The position numbers and the translations under genes were made by a program. This document shows positions 24,892 through 39,784 of a stretch of 64,000 bases of DNA, in pieces (position 1 is the stretch's first letter; every line of letters starts with the position of its first letter). This DNA comes from Deinococcus radiopugnans ATCC 19172. Its GTDB lineage: Bacteria > Deinococcota > Deinococci > Deinococcales > Deinococcaceae. The notes beneath the pieces were generated by a model. The model did no database searches. It was not told the DNA's origin and was given only the letters and a program-made list of their open reading frames with translations. The stretch spans positions 1 through 64,000 of the forward strand of contig NZ_VDMO01000011.1 of assembly GCF_006335125.1 (NCBI RefSeq), in the 5' to 3' direction.

Positions 24892-25587
24892 ATGCACCGT
24901 GTGTCCGAGCTGAAACAAAATCCGCTGTTCCTCAACGTGCCCGAGGACGCGCTGCGCGAGGCGGCTCGTGTGGTCACCCGGCGGCAGTTCGGCGTGGGCG
25001 ACGTGGTTCTGGAACAGCAGACGGCGGGCGAGGCGCTGCACCTGCTGGTGTCGGGCGCGGTGCGCGTCAGCCGGGTGGGGCCGGGCAGCCACGGGCGCGT
25101 GATGGGCGACGTGTACGCTCCTGGCGTGATCGGCGAAACGGCGGTGCTGGGCGGCGGTGAGCGCAGCGCCACGGTGGTCGCCCTGACCGACGTGACCACC
25201 CTGATGCTGTACCGCAGCCATTTCAAGCAGTTGCTGGTGCGCCACCCACAGGTGTTGTGGAACCTCAGCGCGATGCTGGTGGCCCGCGTCACCGCCCTGA
25301 ACGACGAGCTGATCGCCTTTGGCCTGAACACCGAGGCGGCCCTGAGCCATGTCTTCAGCGGCCAGTACCGCCAGCGCGTGGCGGCGGGCGTGCCGGACCC
25401 CGCCACGCTGCCGCTGAGCATCACTGACATCATGCTGCGCGTCTCGGCCAGCCGCGAGACGGTGGTGCGCGTGCTGCGCAAGCTCGAACGCCAGCATTTT
25501 CTGACGATGACGGCCCACAACATCACCCTGCTGGACCCGCAGGGCATCGAGGAGGTCATCCTCGACGAACTCAACGCGCTGGACTGA
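24892..25587 (+). CDS. Crp/Fnr-family transcriptional regulator
   Basis: 231 aa. N-terminal cyclic-nucleotide-binding-like beta barrel ([27 protein letters not shown]) followed by a C-terminal winged helix-turn-helix ([24 protein letters not shown]). No Fnr-type cysteine cluster, so oxygen sensing by FeS is unlikely. The start follows TATTCT by seven bases. It is divergent from the ABC ATPase gene. Confidence 0.93.
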   Translation: MHRVSELKQNPLFLNVPEDALREAARVVTRRQFGVGDVVLEQQTAGEALHLLVSGAVRVSRVGPGSHGRVMGDVYAPGVIGETAVLGGGERSATVVALTDVTTLMLYRSHFKQLLVRHPQVLWNLSAMLVARVTALNDELIAFGLNTEAALSHVFSGQYRQRVAAGVPDPATLPLSITDIMLRVSASRETVVRVLRKLERQHFLTMTAHNITLLDPQGIEEVILDELNALD

Positions 25588-25624
25588 CCCCGGAACAGTC
25601 CACGTCAGGCGCTATCCTGCCCGC

Positions 25625-26377
25625 ATGCGACTGGTCAGAATGATGTGGAACGGCGAGGCCCACTGGGGCGAGGTAGATGGAGAAGCGGTGCAGTTCACGC
25701 GGGGCATGGGCGGCCCGCGTACCGGCGACTCGGCCCCTCTCGACGAGGCCGCCCTGTTGCCGCCCGCCGAGCCCAGCAAGATCGTCTGCGTGGGCCGCAA
25801 TTACCTGGATCATATCCGCGAGCTGGGCAACGACAAGGGGGACCTGCCCACCGAACCGGGCATCTTCTTAAAAGGCCCCAACGCGCTGGCCGAGCCGGGC
25901 GGCACGGTGGATGCCCCCGAGTGGAGCGACAACTTTCACTTCGAGGGCGAACTGGCGCTGGTGATCGGCACGCGGGCGCGGCACCTGACGCCGGAGAATG
26001 CCCTGGCCGCCGTCGCGGGCTACACCTGCGGGCTGGACCTGACCGCCCGTGACCGCCAGAAAACAGACCTGCAGTGGTTCCGGGCCAAGGCCGCTGACCG
26101 CTTCTGCCCGCTGGGGCCGTGGCTGGAGACGGACTTTGATCCCTCGGACGTGCGCGTGCAAACCCGCGTGAACGGGGAGACGAAACAGGACAGCCGCACC
26201 AGCCTGATGATTTTCGATGTGCCCGCCATTCTGGCCTACGTGACCCGTTTCGTGACCCTGGAGCCGGGCGACGTGGTGCTGACCGGCACGCCCGAGGGTG
26301 TCGGCCCCGTCAAGGCGGGGGACACGGTGGAAGTCGATGTGGAGGGTATTGGGGTGCTGGTCACGCGCATCGGGTGA
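25625..26377 (+). CDS. Fumarylacetoacetate hydrolase-family protein
   Basis: 250 aa. The FAH fold is shown by [17 protein letters not shown], the metal-binding acidic residues in [10 protein letters not shown], and the C-terminal [15 protein letters not shown]. Members hydrolyse C-C bonds of acylpyruvates or decarboxylate oxaloacetate; the exact substrate is uncertain. The start follows TATCCT by six bases. It runs in the same direction as the Crp gene but has its own promoter. Confidence 0.92.
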   Translation: MRLVRMMWNGEAHWGEVDGEAVQFTRGMGGPRTGDSAPLDEAALLPPAEPSKIVCVGRNYLDHIRELGNDKGDLPTEPGIFLKGPNALAEPGGTVDAPEWSDNFHFEGELALVIGTRARHLTPENALAAVAGYTCGLDLTARDRQKTDLQWFRAKAADRFCPLGPWLETDFDPSDVRVQTRVNGETKQDSRTSLMIFDVPAILAYVTRFVTLEPGDVVLTGTPEGVGPVKAGDTVEVDVEGIGVLVTRIG

Positions 26378-26437
26378 GCGCAGGGTGAGCCAATCCTTTG
26401 CCGCTGGCCGCGCCGAACATGCCAGACTTGACCGATC

Positions 26438-26935
26438 ATGCTGAAATTGAGGTGGCTTCTCGGCGTTCTGCTAACGGGTGCGCTGTCGCAGGGGACGGCG
26501 GCGGCCGTGCTGAGCTGCACGGCAGACCCGTCTTCCAGCGTGGAACGCGTGCTGCGCGGGGTGGTGGGCGGCGAGCCGGTGCCCGCTGGTTTCAGCGTGA
26601 CCTACACGGAGTCGCAGCCCCCGCACGCCAGCCTGAGCCTGAGCATTCACGCCGACGGCACGGTAGCGCAGCAGGCGGTGGGCGAGCCGGTGGGCCAGCC
26701 CCGAGCCGTCACGCCCTGGGAATGGCGCAAGCTGGCCGCCCTGATCGTGGTCAGGAAGCTGTGGCAGCAGCAGACCCCGGAACGCGCGCCCGGCAACGAC
26801 GAGGGCCGCGCCACCCTGACCCTGCGCTGCGGCGATCAGAGCAGCGAAGTGTGGGAGTGGCAGGGCGATCTGGTGAAGAACCGGCGGCTGATCCAGGTGC
26901 GCGAGGCCATGAAAAAAGCCGCCTGGACTCCATAG
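26438..26935 (+). CDS. Secreted protein of unknown function
   Basis: 165 aa. A signal peptide ([17 protein letters not shown]) is followed by a mature part with two cysteines (LSCTAD, LRCGDQ) that could form a disulphide. No family recognised. It stands between the FAH-family gene and pnp on the same strand, but pnp has its own leaderless promoter. Confidence 0.7.
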   Translation: MLKLRWLLGVLLTGALSQGTAAAVLSCTADPSSSVERVLRGVVGGEPVPAGFSVTYTESQPPHASLSLSIHADGTVAQQAVGEPVGQPRAVTPWEWRKLAALIVVRKLWQQQTPERAPGNDEGRATLTLRCGDQSSEVWEWQGDLVKNRRLIQVREAMKKAAWTP

Positions 26936-26984
26936 CGAGCCAGCCCTCTCTCGGGGGTGGACGGCGCGGGATAGACTGGCCGCC

Positions 26985-29153
<2,169 letters not shown>

Positions 29154-29173
29154 GGGCGGTCCTTAACCCTTCC

Positions 29174-29224
29174 AGCAACAAACCACCCCCTCTCCTGTCA
29201 GTGGAGAGGGGGTGGTTTGTTGCT
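29174..29224. terminator. Strong bidirectional hairpin
   Basis: A perfect 22-bp stem (29174-29195 with 29203-29224) and a seven-base loop, placed between convergent pnp and the amino-acid permease. The arms begin with CAACAAA on one strand and end with TTTGTTG on the other, giving a T-rich exit in each direction. Confidence 0.9.
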
Positions 29225-29233
29225 GCGGCCCGC

Positions 29234-30025
29234 TCAGCGGCTGGCGATCTTCGTCCGCTTCTCCAGCTGATCGGTGAACAGCGTCAGCACGGTGGTCAAG
29301 GCCAGGTACACCACGGCCACGGTGGTCAGCACGGGAATGGGCTGGAAGCTCTCGGAGCTGACCCGCGATCCGGCCAGTGTCAGCTCCAGCAGGGCGATGC
29401 TGGACGCCAGCGAGGAATCCTTGAGCAGCGCCACGATGTTGTTGACCAGGGGCGGCACCACGATCCGCAGGGCCTGGGGCAACACCACGGTCGTCATGGT
29501 CTGACCGCCGCTCAGGCCCAGGCTGCGGGCCGCCTCGCCCTGACCGCGTGGAATCGCCAGAATCCCGGCGCGTATGACCTCGGCGTTGTACGCGCCCACG
29601 TTCAGCGACAGGGCGATCACCGCAGACCAGAATTCATCGAGTTGCAGGTTGATGCCGATGGCCGCCAGGATGCCCGGCAGCGCGTTGTACACGAACAGGA
29701 TCTGCACCAGCAGCGGCGTGCCGCGCACCAGCCAGATGAAGAAGTTGGCGGGCGCCCGCACCAGCCAGTGCTCGCTGGTTTTCTGAATGCCCGCGATCAT
29801 GCCGATGGCCAGCCCGATCAGGCCGCTGACCACCGTGAGTTGCAGGGTCATCCGCGCGCCTTCCACAAACAGGTCGGCGCGGGGGCCGATCGGATCGGGC
29901 ATCTGGCGCAGGATGAACGTGATCACGAAAAACAGCGCTAGGAATGCGGCCACCGCGCCCAGCAACCACAGGAAAATCGAGGGACCACCTGCTGGGGGAG
30001 GCCGGACAGCTTTCGGTGCGGTCAT
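29234..30025 (-). CDS. Polar amino-acid ABC transporter permease
   Basis: 263 aa with an N-terminal cytoplasmic tail and about five to six transmembrane segments. The EAA loop (GQGEAARSLGLSGGQTMTTVVLPQALR) identifies the HisM/GlnP family. No ATPase or binding protein is adjacent, so it is an orphan subunit that must pair with components encoded elsewhere. Confidence 0.92.
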   Translation of the reverse strand: MTAPKAVRPPPAGGPSIFLWLLGAVAAFLALFFVITFILRQMPDPIGPRADLFVEGARMTLQLTVVSGLIGLAIGMIAGIQKTSEHWLVRAPANFFIWLVRGTPLLVQILFVYNALPGILAAIGINLQLDEFWSAVIALSLNVGAYNAEVIRAGILAIPRGQGEAARSLGLSGGQTMTTVVLPQALRIVVPPLVNNIVALLKDSSLASSIALLELTLAGSRVSSESFQPIPVLTTVAVVYLALTTVLTLFTDQLEKRTKIASR

Positions 30026-30154
30026 GCGGCACGCTCTTGTCGCAGGTACAGACGGAGGCGAGAACGGATTTTCATTTCGCCGATGATGCCACAGCTCACG
30101 TTCGTTGTTGCGAATTCGTTGAGGGGGCCTGACCTCCGAACGGCCGATGCCACA

Positions 30155-30188
30155 TAAAAAGCCGCGCCTCCAATCGGGGGCGCGGCTC
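30155..30188 (-). terminator. Rho-independent terminator
   Basis: A 12-bp stem (AGCCGCGCCTCC with GGGGGCGCGGCT, one wobble) followed on the minus strand by TTTTTAT. It lies 25 bases after the stop of the membrane-protein gene. Confidence 0.9.
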
Positions 30189-30212
30189 TGAAAAGGCGAA
30201 CGACGGGCGGGC

Positions 30213-31148
30213 TTAGTTGGGGCGGCGGGCGGCGACGTTGGTCACGGCGGTGGTGGCCGCGCTGCGTGCACCGAAGATGCTGGCCAGCAGGGTCAGCCCC
30301 GCCACCAGCAGCCAGGCCCAGCCAGCGGTGCTGGCAGCCTTGCGGGCGGCGTCCTCGGCATTGTCCAGGGCCTGGTTGGCCTGCTTCTCAATGCGGTCCA
30401 CCGACTGGTTGATCTCGGTCTGCACTTCGGTGGCCTGGGCGTTGGTCAGCCCCTGGCGCTCCAGACGGGTCACAAACTGCGGGCCGCTCAGGGCCTTTTT
30501 GATCGAGTCCACGCGGGCCTGGGCGAAGTCGCCGATGTTGGTCAGGTCCACGTCGCCCAGATCGTTGCTGGCGCGGCGCACGATGCCGGTCACCACGTTG
30601 GCGGTGGCGCTCACCTGCTCCTGGTCCAGATCGGTGTTGTCGGCGATCAGGCCTTCGACGTCCGCAGGCGTGATGTTGTTGAAGAAGTTCTGGATGCCGG
30701 GCACCTGCGCTCCGCCCACGCCGGCCGCCGTGGTGGCCGTGGCGGCGGTGCCGACCAGACCGCCGAGGGTGCTGGTGGCGGTTCCGACAATGCGCGAGGC
30801 GCTGTTGAAGGCAAACAGGGTGGTCAGCAGGATCAGCACGCTACCAGTGACCAGACCGGTTAGGGTGGCGTCGTCATGGGTCATGGCGGCAATGCCGTCG
30901 TCGGCGCGGGTGGAGGGCGCGTTGGACCGCACCGCCGTCAGGCCGGCCAGGTAGGCGCCGACCAGCGCGGCGATTCCAGTCCAGATGGCGGCCGCAATGC
31001 CGACGCCGCTCAGGGTGAGGCCGGTCAGAGCGGTGATGACCAGCCCCAGGGCGATGATGGTGAGGGTAGAAACCAGTCCCACCACAATGCCGGCGAGGAC
31101 GCCGCGCCAGCCGAGGCGGTGGGAATTGATGTCACGGTTCAGGGTCAT
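30213..31148 (-). CDS. Membrane protein of unknown function
   Basis: 311 aa. Two hydrophobic segments near the N-terminus (GVLAGIVVGLVSTLTIIALG and following), a third around residue 105, a long hydrophilic region with heptad-like helices (residues 150-275), and a C-terminal transmembrane helix (AGWAWLLVAGLTLLASIFG). No family recognised. AAGGAG four bases before the ATG gives a clear ribosome binding site, unlike the leaderless neighbours. Confidence 0.75.
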   Translation of the reverse strand: MTLNRDINSHRLGWRGVLAGIVVGLVSTLTIIALGLVITALTGLTLSGVGIAAAIWTGIAALVGAYLAGLTAVRSNAPSTRADDGIAAMTHDDATLTGLVTGSVLILLTTLFAFNSASRIVGTATSTLGGLVGTAATATTAAGVGGAQVPGIQNFFNNITPADVEGLIADNTDLDQEQVSATANVVTGIVRRASNDLGDVDLTNIGDFAQARVDSIKKALSGPQFVTRLERQGLTNAQATEVQTEINQSVDRIEKQANQALDNAEDAARKAASTAGWAWLLVAGLTLLASIFGARSAATTAVTNVAARRPN

Positions 31149-31361
31149 GTGTTCTCCTTTTGCGCCGGGTCAGGGAATGTGGGGACCAACCCGGCGCGGC
31201 AGATCCAGCCTGTGTGGTCTGGAACCTGCCTTCCATATGCCTAAACTAACGGTCTGCCGGGGAGGCGGCCCCCTTCGTGTACTTAACGTCGTGCTCATAT
31301 GAAAGTGTGGTGTAGAACAGAGAAACACTCCATTGAGGGTGGTTCAAAGAAGAACAACGAA

Positions 31362-31396
31362 AATGGGGATGAGTGCATCTGTCTCTCATCCCCATT
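31362..31396 (-). terminator. Terminator beyond repeat copy B
   Basis: AATGGGGATGAG pairs perfectly with CTCATCCCCATT and is followed on the minus strand by TTCGTT. It closes the acyl-CoA dehydrogenase transcript, leaving repeat copy B in its 3' untranslated region. Confidence 0.8.
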
Positions 31397-31412
31397 GCGA
31401 ATCCGGGCGGTT

Positions 31413-31605
31413 ATACGGATTCCGTTTGTAACGCGACAGACATCGGGATAGCTCCGATCTCTACACTCCACGTCCGGAACCCGTTTTCCTCATTCTCGCT
31501 GTCGTCGCGAACAGACGCCCATGACTGGAACAGCCCGCAGGGAGGACGCTGCTCCTCTCGCTCGGATTTCCAGGTGTTTTCAACACCTTTCAATCGGAGT
31601 CCGTA

Positions 31606-31606
<1 letters not shown>
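31413..31606 (-). repeat. Dispersed structured repeat, copy B
   Basis: 194 bp with terminal inverted repeats ATACGGATTCCG and CGGAGTCCGTAT. Hairpin 1 is AGGTGTT-TTC-AACACCT (31572-31588); hairpin 2, around ATCGG/CCGAT with loop GATAGCT, is weaker than in the other copies. It contains about 50 bp more than copies A and D. Its last base is the A of the acyl-CoA dehydrogenase TGA stop. Confidence 0.9.
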
Positions 31607-32967
<1,361 letters not shown>

Positions 32968-33073
32968 GCGTTGTTGTACCGCGTCCAGCGTTTTCCGACA
33001 GGGTGCAACCGCCCAGGCCTGCGTTCACCGATCCTTTAGGGCCTGCCCTGGACGCCAGCGGGTAACATGGGGC

Positions 33074-33589
33074 ATGACCGCCTCTGCCGAGCGGCCCACC
33101 CGTCCGCTGGCCGCCAAACCCGGCGGATACGTGGAGCTGGCCCGATATTCCAGCCTGTCGCGGTTCTGGGCGCTGCTGGGAGGCGCGCAGCGCGAGGGCC
33201 GCCGCGTCAGCGGCGTGCGCGGCGACCCGCCGGAAGTCTGTCGCCGCCGGATCGCGGGCTATACCCTGCCCAACGCGTCGATTTTTCTGGACACGTCCCG
33301 CCTGCTCAAGGAACTGGAGGACGGCTTCGAGCCGCACCCGGCGCTGATGGATCTGCTGTCCGGCGATCCCTTTCCGCTGCGCGCCGAGCTCAACGCCCAT
33401 TTCGAGCTGCGCGCCGATTTCGTGGTCGCCTTCACCGCCCGCCGGGACCTGATTGCCCGTCCCGAGTTCCGCTTCGTGCCCATCGTGCAGGGGCTGAGCA
33501 GCCTGCCGGACGGTCTGCCGCTGGATGCCCGTCGGCTGGGGCGCGACGAGCTGCACCTGCTGCTGCAGCGGGCGTGCGGGGTGGCCTGA
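33074..33589 (+). CDS. Conserved-looking protein of unknown function
   Basis: 171 aa, soluble, no signal peptide. No family recognised. Alternating hydrophobic and charged segments ([41 protein letters not shown]) suggest a globular alpha/beta protein. ATG 33074 is preferred because TAACAT lies five bases upstream. It is divergent from acyl-CoA dehydrogenase and convergent with the M1 peptidase. Confidence 0.65.
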   Translation: MTASAERPTRPLAAKPGGYVELARYSSLSRFWALLGGAQREGRRVSGVRGDPPEVCRRRIAGYTLPNASIFLDTSRLLKELEDGFEPHPALMDLLSGDPFPLRAELNAHFELRADFVVAFTARRDLIARPEFRFVPIVQGLSSLPDGLPLDARRLGRDELHLLLQRACGVA

Positions 33590-33628
33590 CACGCACAGCC
33601 TCCCTGCGCCCGGTGGATGTGCCGGTGT

Positions 33629-35098
33629 TTACCTTTGCGGAAAGGGGGGCAACTCCGGCGACTCGGCCCACAGCCGGAGCGCCGCCCCTGCCGTGGCCCC
33701 CAGCCGGGTGCGGGTGTAGGCCAGCAGATCGGCGGTGGTCACGGGGCGGTTGTGGAACCCGGCCACCCAGCCTCGTAGATAGCCTTTGAAGGCCGCGTCG
33801 TCCACCGTCACCCGGACGGCGTGCAGGGCCAGCGCTCCCCGGATGTACGCGGTGGTGTCGAACAGTTGAGCTTCGCTGGTGGCCACCAGCGGGCGGGTCT
33901 GGCTGCGGCCTGCGCGGGCGTACCAGCCGCGCACGATGTCCTCGCCCGCCTCGCCCTGGGCCTGCGCCCACAGCAGTTCGGCGTAGGTGGCGAAGCCCTC
34001 GTTGAGCCAGACCTCGGACCAGTCGGCCAGGGTGAGCTGGTCCCCGAACCACTGGTGGGCGGTTTCGTGGACCAGCACGCGCGTGTTGCTGGACGTGACC
34101 GGCATGGTGGACAGCGTGGCCGTCTCCAGCGCCGGCACGCGGGGCGTGACGATGGCCGAACCGTAGGCGCTGAAAGGATAGGGGCCGAACCATTCGGCCA
34201 GCACCTTCAGGATCTCGCCCGTGGAGGTGTAGGCAGCGCGCGTGTCGGCCTGAGTACCGACGGGGAAATAATCGCGTCTCAGTACATCCGAACCGGCCAC
34301 GCCGACGGGGACGGCCGCGGCATCCACCCGCTCAAACTGGTTGACGTGAATCGCCAGGGTATAGGTGGGAATCGGCTGCGCCTGCTCGAAGGTGAAGGTG
34401 CGGCCCCCGTCCGGCGCGGCGACCTCGGCACGCTCCACGCCGCTGGCCGCCGCGGTGTATCCGGCAGGAACGGTGACGCGGGTGGTGAAGGTGGCCGGGT
34501 CCGAGGGGTGATCGTTGACCGGCAGGAAGGTGCGGGTGCCGTCCGGCTCGCTGAGGGTGAAGTTCGCGCCCACCCGGTCACCCTGGGCCGGGACCGCCTG
34601 CCAGCCCACATCAATGGGCAAGTCGGGGTCAGGCCGCACGCCCGCCTTTCCGGCGAAACGCACGGTGACTCTGGCGAGGGTGCCGGGCCGCAGCGGTTGG
34701 GGCGGCTGAATGGTCAGCTTGCCCGCCGTCTGATCGTGGCGGTAAGGAGCGGGCAGGCCCTCCCAGCGCACGTCCAGCACCTGTGGTCCCAGGAAATCCA
34801 GACTCAGCACCGGCAGGGGCTGGGTGGCGGTCACCGTCAGCACCACCGTGCCGCGCAGTTCGGAGCGGCCGGGCCGGTCCACGAACAGGTCCAGATCGTA
34901 ATTCAGCACGTCCAGCCCGGCCTGACCCAGCGCCGGGAAGATGGAATCACCGATGGGCTGCGCGGTGATCAGGGCGGATGGGGGCGGCAGCGTGGGGACG
35001 GCCGTTGGCGTGGCCGTCTGTCCCTGGGTGCCGGCTAGGAGGGCCAGGGCCAGCAGACTGGAAGACCGCCGGACCAGGCTGAACGTGAAGCGAGTCAT
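33629..35098 (-). CDS. Secreted M1-family metallopeptidase
   Basis: 489 aa. A signal peptide (SSLLALALLAGTQGQTA) indicates export. The zinc site HETAHQW and downstream NEGFATYAELLW give the HExxH-x18-E signature of M1 (gluzincin) peptidases. The usual GAMEN substrate-binding motif is replaced by a sequence around ALETATLSTMP, as in several bacterial M1-like proteins, so aminopeptidase activity is likely but not certain. It runs in the same direction as the Nudix gene, 16 bases apart. Confidence 0.9.
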   Translation of the reverse strand: MTRFTFSLVRRSSSLLALALLAGTQGQTATPTAVPTLPPPSALITAQPIGDSIFPALGQAGLDVLNYDLDLFVDRPGRSELRGTVVLTVTATQPLPVLSLDFLGPQVLDVRWEGLPAPYRHDQTAGKLTIQPPQPLRPGTLARVTVRFAGKAGVRPDPDLPIDVGWQAVPAQGDRVGANFTLSEPDGTRTFLPVNDHPSDPATFTTRVTVPAGYTAAASGVERAEVAAPDGGRTFTFEQAQPIPTYTLAIHVNQFERVDAAAVPVGVAGSDVLRRDYFPVGTQADTRAAYTSTGEILKVLAEWFGPYPFSAYGSAIVTPRVPALETATLSTMPVTSSNTRVLVHETAHQWFGDQLTLADWSEVWLNEGFATYAELLWAQAQGEAGEDIVRGWYARAGRSQTRPLVATSEAQLFDTTAYIRGALALHAVRVTVDDAAFKGYLRGWVAGFHNRPVTTADLLAYTRTRLGATAGAALRLWAESPELPPFPQR

Positions 35099-35114
35099 TC
35101 CTGCACCCCCCGAC

Positions 35115-35591
<477 letters not shown>

Positions 35592-35819
35592 GGGCGCGCC
35601 GAGGCGGGAACGGGGCGGGTGGGCAGAAGGTTCATCTGGCGCGCAGTCTAGCGGACAGGAGCAGGTCCACGCCGTGCCAACCCGAGAGGCCGTTGCCGGG
35701 CGGCTGAACCCATCAGGGTGGTGGGCGTCTTGGGGTTTCCTTGTCAGACCCCCTTCAGCAGTCCGGTCTGGGCGGGAAGTCGTACGGTCCCGCCCCGCCT
35801 TTCGTTCACAATGGGCGGG

Positions 35820-37031
35820 ATGAATGCGGATGGCGGACCTCAGGAACAGTGGGCCAACACGGCCATGTTCACCGCCTCGGAAGTCGAGGCGCAGACCGGG
35901 GTGGCCGCCGCGACGTTGCGTCAGTGGGAACGGCGCTACGGTTTTCCCCGGCCAGTTCGCAACACCAGCGGCTACCGCCTGTATTCGCCCCAGGACATCC
36001 AGGATATTGGCGTGATGCAAGATCACCAGCGGCGCGGCGTCAGCGCCCGGCGGGCGGCGGAGCTGACCCTGCGCGGCATGTCGAGCGGCAGCGGTGCGTT
36101 GCCTTCGCGAGTGTCACAGCACCGGCCACAGTCACCGCAGCTCCAGCCCCCAGGACCGCCGCCCGTGCCCGAGCCGCCGGCCAGGCGCCCCGAGGTTCAG
36201 GTGGACGGCCTGGCGCACGCGCTGGCCCGCGCGTTAGTCGCCGCCGATTACGCGCAGGCCGGGGACATACTGGCTGAGGCGCATGCCCGCCTCCCAGTGG
36301 AGGACGTGATGACGCACGTCATGTCGCCGTCGTTGGTGGAAATTGGCTCGCTGTGGGCGCGAGGCGAGATCACCATTGCCCACGAGCGCGGGGCCAGCCA
36401 CTACCTGCGCTCGCGCCTCTCGGCCCTGATGGAAGTTGCGGGCGTCGAGGAAAACCGTGAAGGTGGCTGGGGGCCGCTGGTGGTGGCCGCTTGCGCGCCC
36501 GGCGAGCAGCACGAACTGGGCCTGATGATGCTGACGCTGGCCCTGCGCCGCCGCGGCGTGCGGGTGGCGTACCTGGGCGCGAACGTGCCGCTGGGCGACC
36601 TGACCACCTTCGCCCACGAGCGGGAGGCGCAGGCCCTGTTGCTGGCCGTCAACGGCGAATGGGCGTTGCAGGACTGGGCCACCGGGGAGTGGGCGGACGG
36701 ACGCTGGGTGCCGGACGCCCACGCCGCCGCCCGGCCCGTGCGTCCGCTCAACGGTGGGGGAGAGGGGGCGACACCCATCCTGCGGCGGCTGGGCCTGCCG
36801 GTTTTTCTGGGCGGGGCGCTGATGAATGAGCGGCCTGAACTGGCCGCCGCACTGGGCGGTCTCTACGCTGGTCCCGACGCCCCGGCGGCCGCCTCCATGA
36901 TCTCCGGTACGCTGGGCCTGCAGTCGGAGGCCAGATCGGCTCATTCTGCCCCGCGCGGCTCGCCCCCGCATCACTCACCGCCGAACGATTCAGGGTCACA
37001 CGACTCACCACCGCAGGGGGAAGACCAGTGA
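35820..37031 (+). CDS. MerR-type regulator with a B12-binding domain (CarH-like)
   Basis: 403 aa. Domains: MerR winged helix ([30 protein letters not shown]; residues 15-85), a Pro-rich linker, a helical cobalamin cap (about 130-205) and a Rossmann B12 domain from about 217, with ExHxxG at His231. CarH proteins use adenosylcobalamin as a light sensor. Here the cap motif has Trp179 and Glu189, but the positions expected for the two extra histidines are Ala180 and Arg190, so classic bis-His photochemistry is doubtful. The B12 domain carries a Trp-rich insertion and the C-terminus is low complexity. Its TGA overlaps the next gene's GTG. Confidence 0.85.
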   Translation: MNADGGPQEQWANTAMFTASEVEAQTGVAAATLRQWERRYGFPRPVRNTSGYRLYSPQDIQDIGVMQDHQRRGVSARRAAELTLRGMSSGSGALPSRVSQHRPQSPQLQPPGPPPVPEPPARRPEVQVDGLAHALARALVAADYAQAGDILAEAHARLPVEDVMTHVMSPSLVEIGSLWARGEITIAHERGASHYLRSRLSALMEVAGVEENREGGWGPLVVAACAPGEQHELGLMMLTLALRRRGVRVAYLGANVPLGDLTTFAHEREAQALLLAVNGEWALQDWATGEWADGRWVPDAHAAARPVRPLNGGGEGATPILRRLGLPVFLGGALMNERPELAAALGGLYAGPDAPAAASMISGTLGLQSEARSAHSAPRGSPPHHSPPNDSGSHDSPPQGEDQ

Positions 37032-37912
37032 AGATACTCGTGACCGGGGGAACCGGATTTGTCGGGCAGGCCATCGTCGGGGAACTTGTCGCGCGCGGCC
37101 ATGCGGTCTGGGCCGGCAGCCGCGAGGGCAAAGAGGGCGGCGCGGGGCAGCCGATCCGGCTGGACGTGACCGATCCGGCCAGCGTCCTGAATGCGGTGGC
37201 CCAGACGGACCCCGACGCCGTCGTGCATCTGGTGGGCATCATTGCCGAGAAAGGAGCGCAGACCTTTCAGGCCGTGCATGTGGACGGGACCCGACACGTG
37301 CTGGCCGCCGTGCCGCGCGGGGCACGCTACGTCCACATGAGTGCGCTGGGGGCCGATGTGGACAGCGCCAGCGGCTACAGCGCCAGCAAGGGCCGCGCCG
37401 AGACGCTGGTGCGCGAGAGTGGCCTGCGCTACACCATCTTCGAGCCCAGCCTGATCTTCGGCGTGGGCGACGACTTCTTCGGACGGGTGCTGCGCGAACT
37501 GGTGAGCGCCGCGCCCATCGTGCCGCAGATCGGCGACGGCACCTTTCCTTTCCGGCCCGTCAGCGTGCAGGACGTGGCCCAGGCGTTCGCAGGCGCTGCC
37601 GAGACGGACACGGGCCTGAATGAGACCTACGCCCTCACCGGCCCGGAGGAATACACCTTCCGTCAATTGCTGGAGCTGGAGCTGGACGCGCTGGGCAAGA
37701 AAAAGCCCATAGTGCCCGTGCCGATCGTGCTGATGAATCTGGCGGTGCCGCTGATGAACCTGCTGCCCAACCCGCCGATCACCAAAGACCAGTACGCCAT
37801 GCTCAAGGAGGGCAATACCGCCCCCAACGAGCCTGCCCGGACCGTGTTCAACCTGCCCATGCTGAAGCTGCCGGATCACCTGCCGCAAATCGTGGCGGGG
37901 GCGAAGGGGTAG
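37028..37912 (+). CDS. Extended SDR, NDUFA9/NmrA-like protein
   Basis: 294 aa from a GTG that overlaps the regulator's stop (GTGA). The Rossmann motif TGGTGFVG at the N-terminus and YSASKGRAE (a YxxxK-like motif) place it in the atypical SDR group related to complex I subunit NDUFA9. The C-terminal hydrophobic helix ([15 protein letters not shown]) could touch the membrane. The coupling to a B12-binding regulator suggests co-regulation. The substrate is unknown. Confidence 0.88.
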   Translation: MKILVTGGTGFVGQAIVGELVARGHAVWAGSREGKEGGAGQPIRLDVTDPASVLNAVAQTDPDAVVHLVGIIAEKGAQTFQAVHVDGTRHVLAAVPRGARYVHMSALGADVDSASGYSASKGRAETLVRESGLRYTIFEPSLIFGVGDDFFGRVLRELVSAAPIVPQIGDGTFPFRPVSVQDVAQAFAGAAETDTGLNETYALTGPEEYTFRQLLELELDALGKKKPIVPVPIVLMNLAVPLMNLLPNPPITKDQYAMLKEGNTAPNEPARTVFNLPMLKLPDHLPQIVAGAKG

Positions 37913-37925
37913 GACAGGGGGAGAC

Positions 37926-37964
37926 GAAAGCGGCGTGCGGAGACAGGGACCGCACGCCGCTTTC
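37926..37964. terminator. Bidirectional terminator
   Basis: A perfect 15-bp stem, GAAAGCGGCGTGCGG with CCGCACGCCGCTTTC, nine-base loop. The A-rich and T-rich edges allow termination of both the SDR gene and convergent ppgK. Confidence 0.9.
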
Positions 37965-38025
37965 TTGACGGCATCCAGAGATGAGCGAAGGTCCCAGAAC
38001 CCTGGGGTCCGCAGAGGAAATGGGA

Positions 38026-38859
<834 letters not shown>

Positions 38860-38887
38860 GGTGTACAGCCTAAGCGAATTTGCAACC

Positions 38888-38907
38888 GGGATGGGGAGTG
38901 GGGTGGG
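38888..38907 (+). promoter_or_regulatory. G-quadruplex motif over the ppgK -35 region
   Basis: G runs 38888-38890, 38893-38896, 38900-38903 and 38905-38907, loops of 2, 3 and 1 bases. The ppgK -10 box (minus strand, 38872-38867) places the -35 hexamer near 38890-38895, inside the motif. The G strand is the template strand. Confidence 0.65.
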
Positions 38908-39131
38908 ACCCGGCAGCGGATGGGGCGGCGACGGCCGTCGCCTTCGTGAGGGCTGGACGGTCCTGCCGGACGCCGCGTCTGTTCCTCCTTCCAGCTGGGA
39001 GAATCTGCACACCAGGGCGAAACTGGGTAGCTCAGGCCGCGCCTTTCAGGCTTCGCCGCCCTGCCTTGGGGGTTTCTTGATTTAGACGGGGTGCAATTTT
39101 AGACCAGAAGCTGTATACCTACGGTACCCCT

Positions 39132-39749
39132 ATGGATTCTTCCTCGCTGCGTGAACGCCAGAAGGAGCGCCGACGCGCCCGCATCTACAGTGTCGCCATC
39201 GAACTGTTCAAGCGGGGCGGCTTCCAGACCACCACGGCCACCGACATCGCCAAGGCCAGCAACGTCTCGCGCGGCACCTTCTTCAACTACTACCCCTACA
39301 AGGAAGCCGTGCTGCTCGACTACGGCTCCGAAGTGATGGACCGCCTGCGCGATCAGGCCGAGTCGCGCCTGTCGCAGGGCATCCCGCCGCTGGCGGTGCT
39401 GTATGAGATCTGGGACGCGCTGGCCGAGGAAAACGCCCGTGAGCGTGACCTGTTCCCCCCGCTGGCCTACGAGGTCATGAACCCCAACCCCGAACGCGCC
39501 CGCACCGCGTATCAGGCGCTGCCGCTGAGCAAGGTGATCGAGCTGATCCTGCGCCCGCTGCACCAGTCCGGGCAGATGCGCACGGACCTGAGCCTGCAGC
39601 GCATCAGCAACCTGATTGCCGACACCTACCTGATGGTGGCCCTGCGCTGGAGCGCCTACGGCACCGACCGTCCGCTGCAGGAGGAGATGCGCCTGGCGCT
39701 GAACCTGCTGCTGGAAGGCGCGGTGCGCCGCGATCTGGTCCGGCCCTAG
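39132..39749 (+). CDS. TetR-family transcriptional regulator
   Basis: 205 aa. N-terminal TetR helix-turn-helix (TTTATDIAKASNVSRGTFFNYYPYKEAVL) and a divergent C-terminal ligand domain. TACGGT six bases before the ATG acts as a -10 box, and the small palindrome TACC-TAC-GGTA (39116-39126) overlaps it, so self-repression is possible. The effector and targets are unknown; the 2-phosphoglycerate-kinase-like gene follows on the same strand. Confidence 0.93.
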   Translation: MDSSSLRERQKERRRARIYSVAIELFKRGGFQTTTATDIAKASNVSRGTFFNYYPYKEAVLLDYGSEVMDRLRDQAESRLSQGIPPLAVLYEIWDALAEENARERDLFPPLAYEVMNPNPERARTAYQALPLSKVIELILRPLHQSGQMRTDLSLQRISNLIADTYLMVALRWSAYGTDRPLQEEMRLALNLLLEGAVRRDLVRP

Positions 39750-39784
39750 CCTTAGCCCGTTCCCGGCCGATGTGACCTTCCCCG

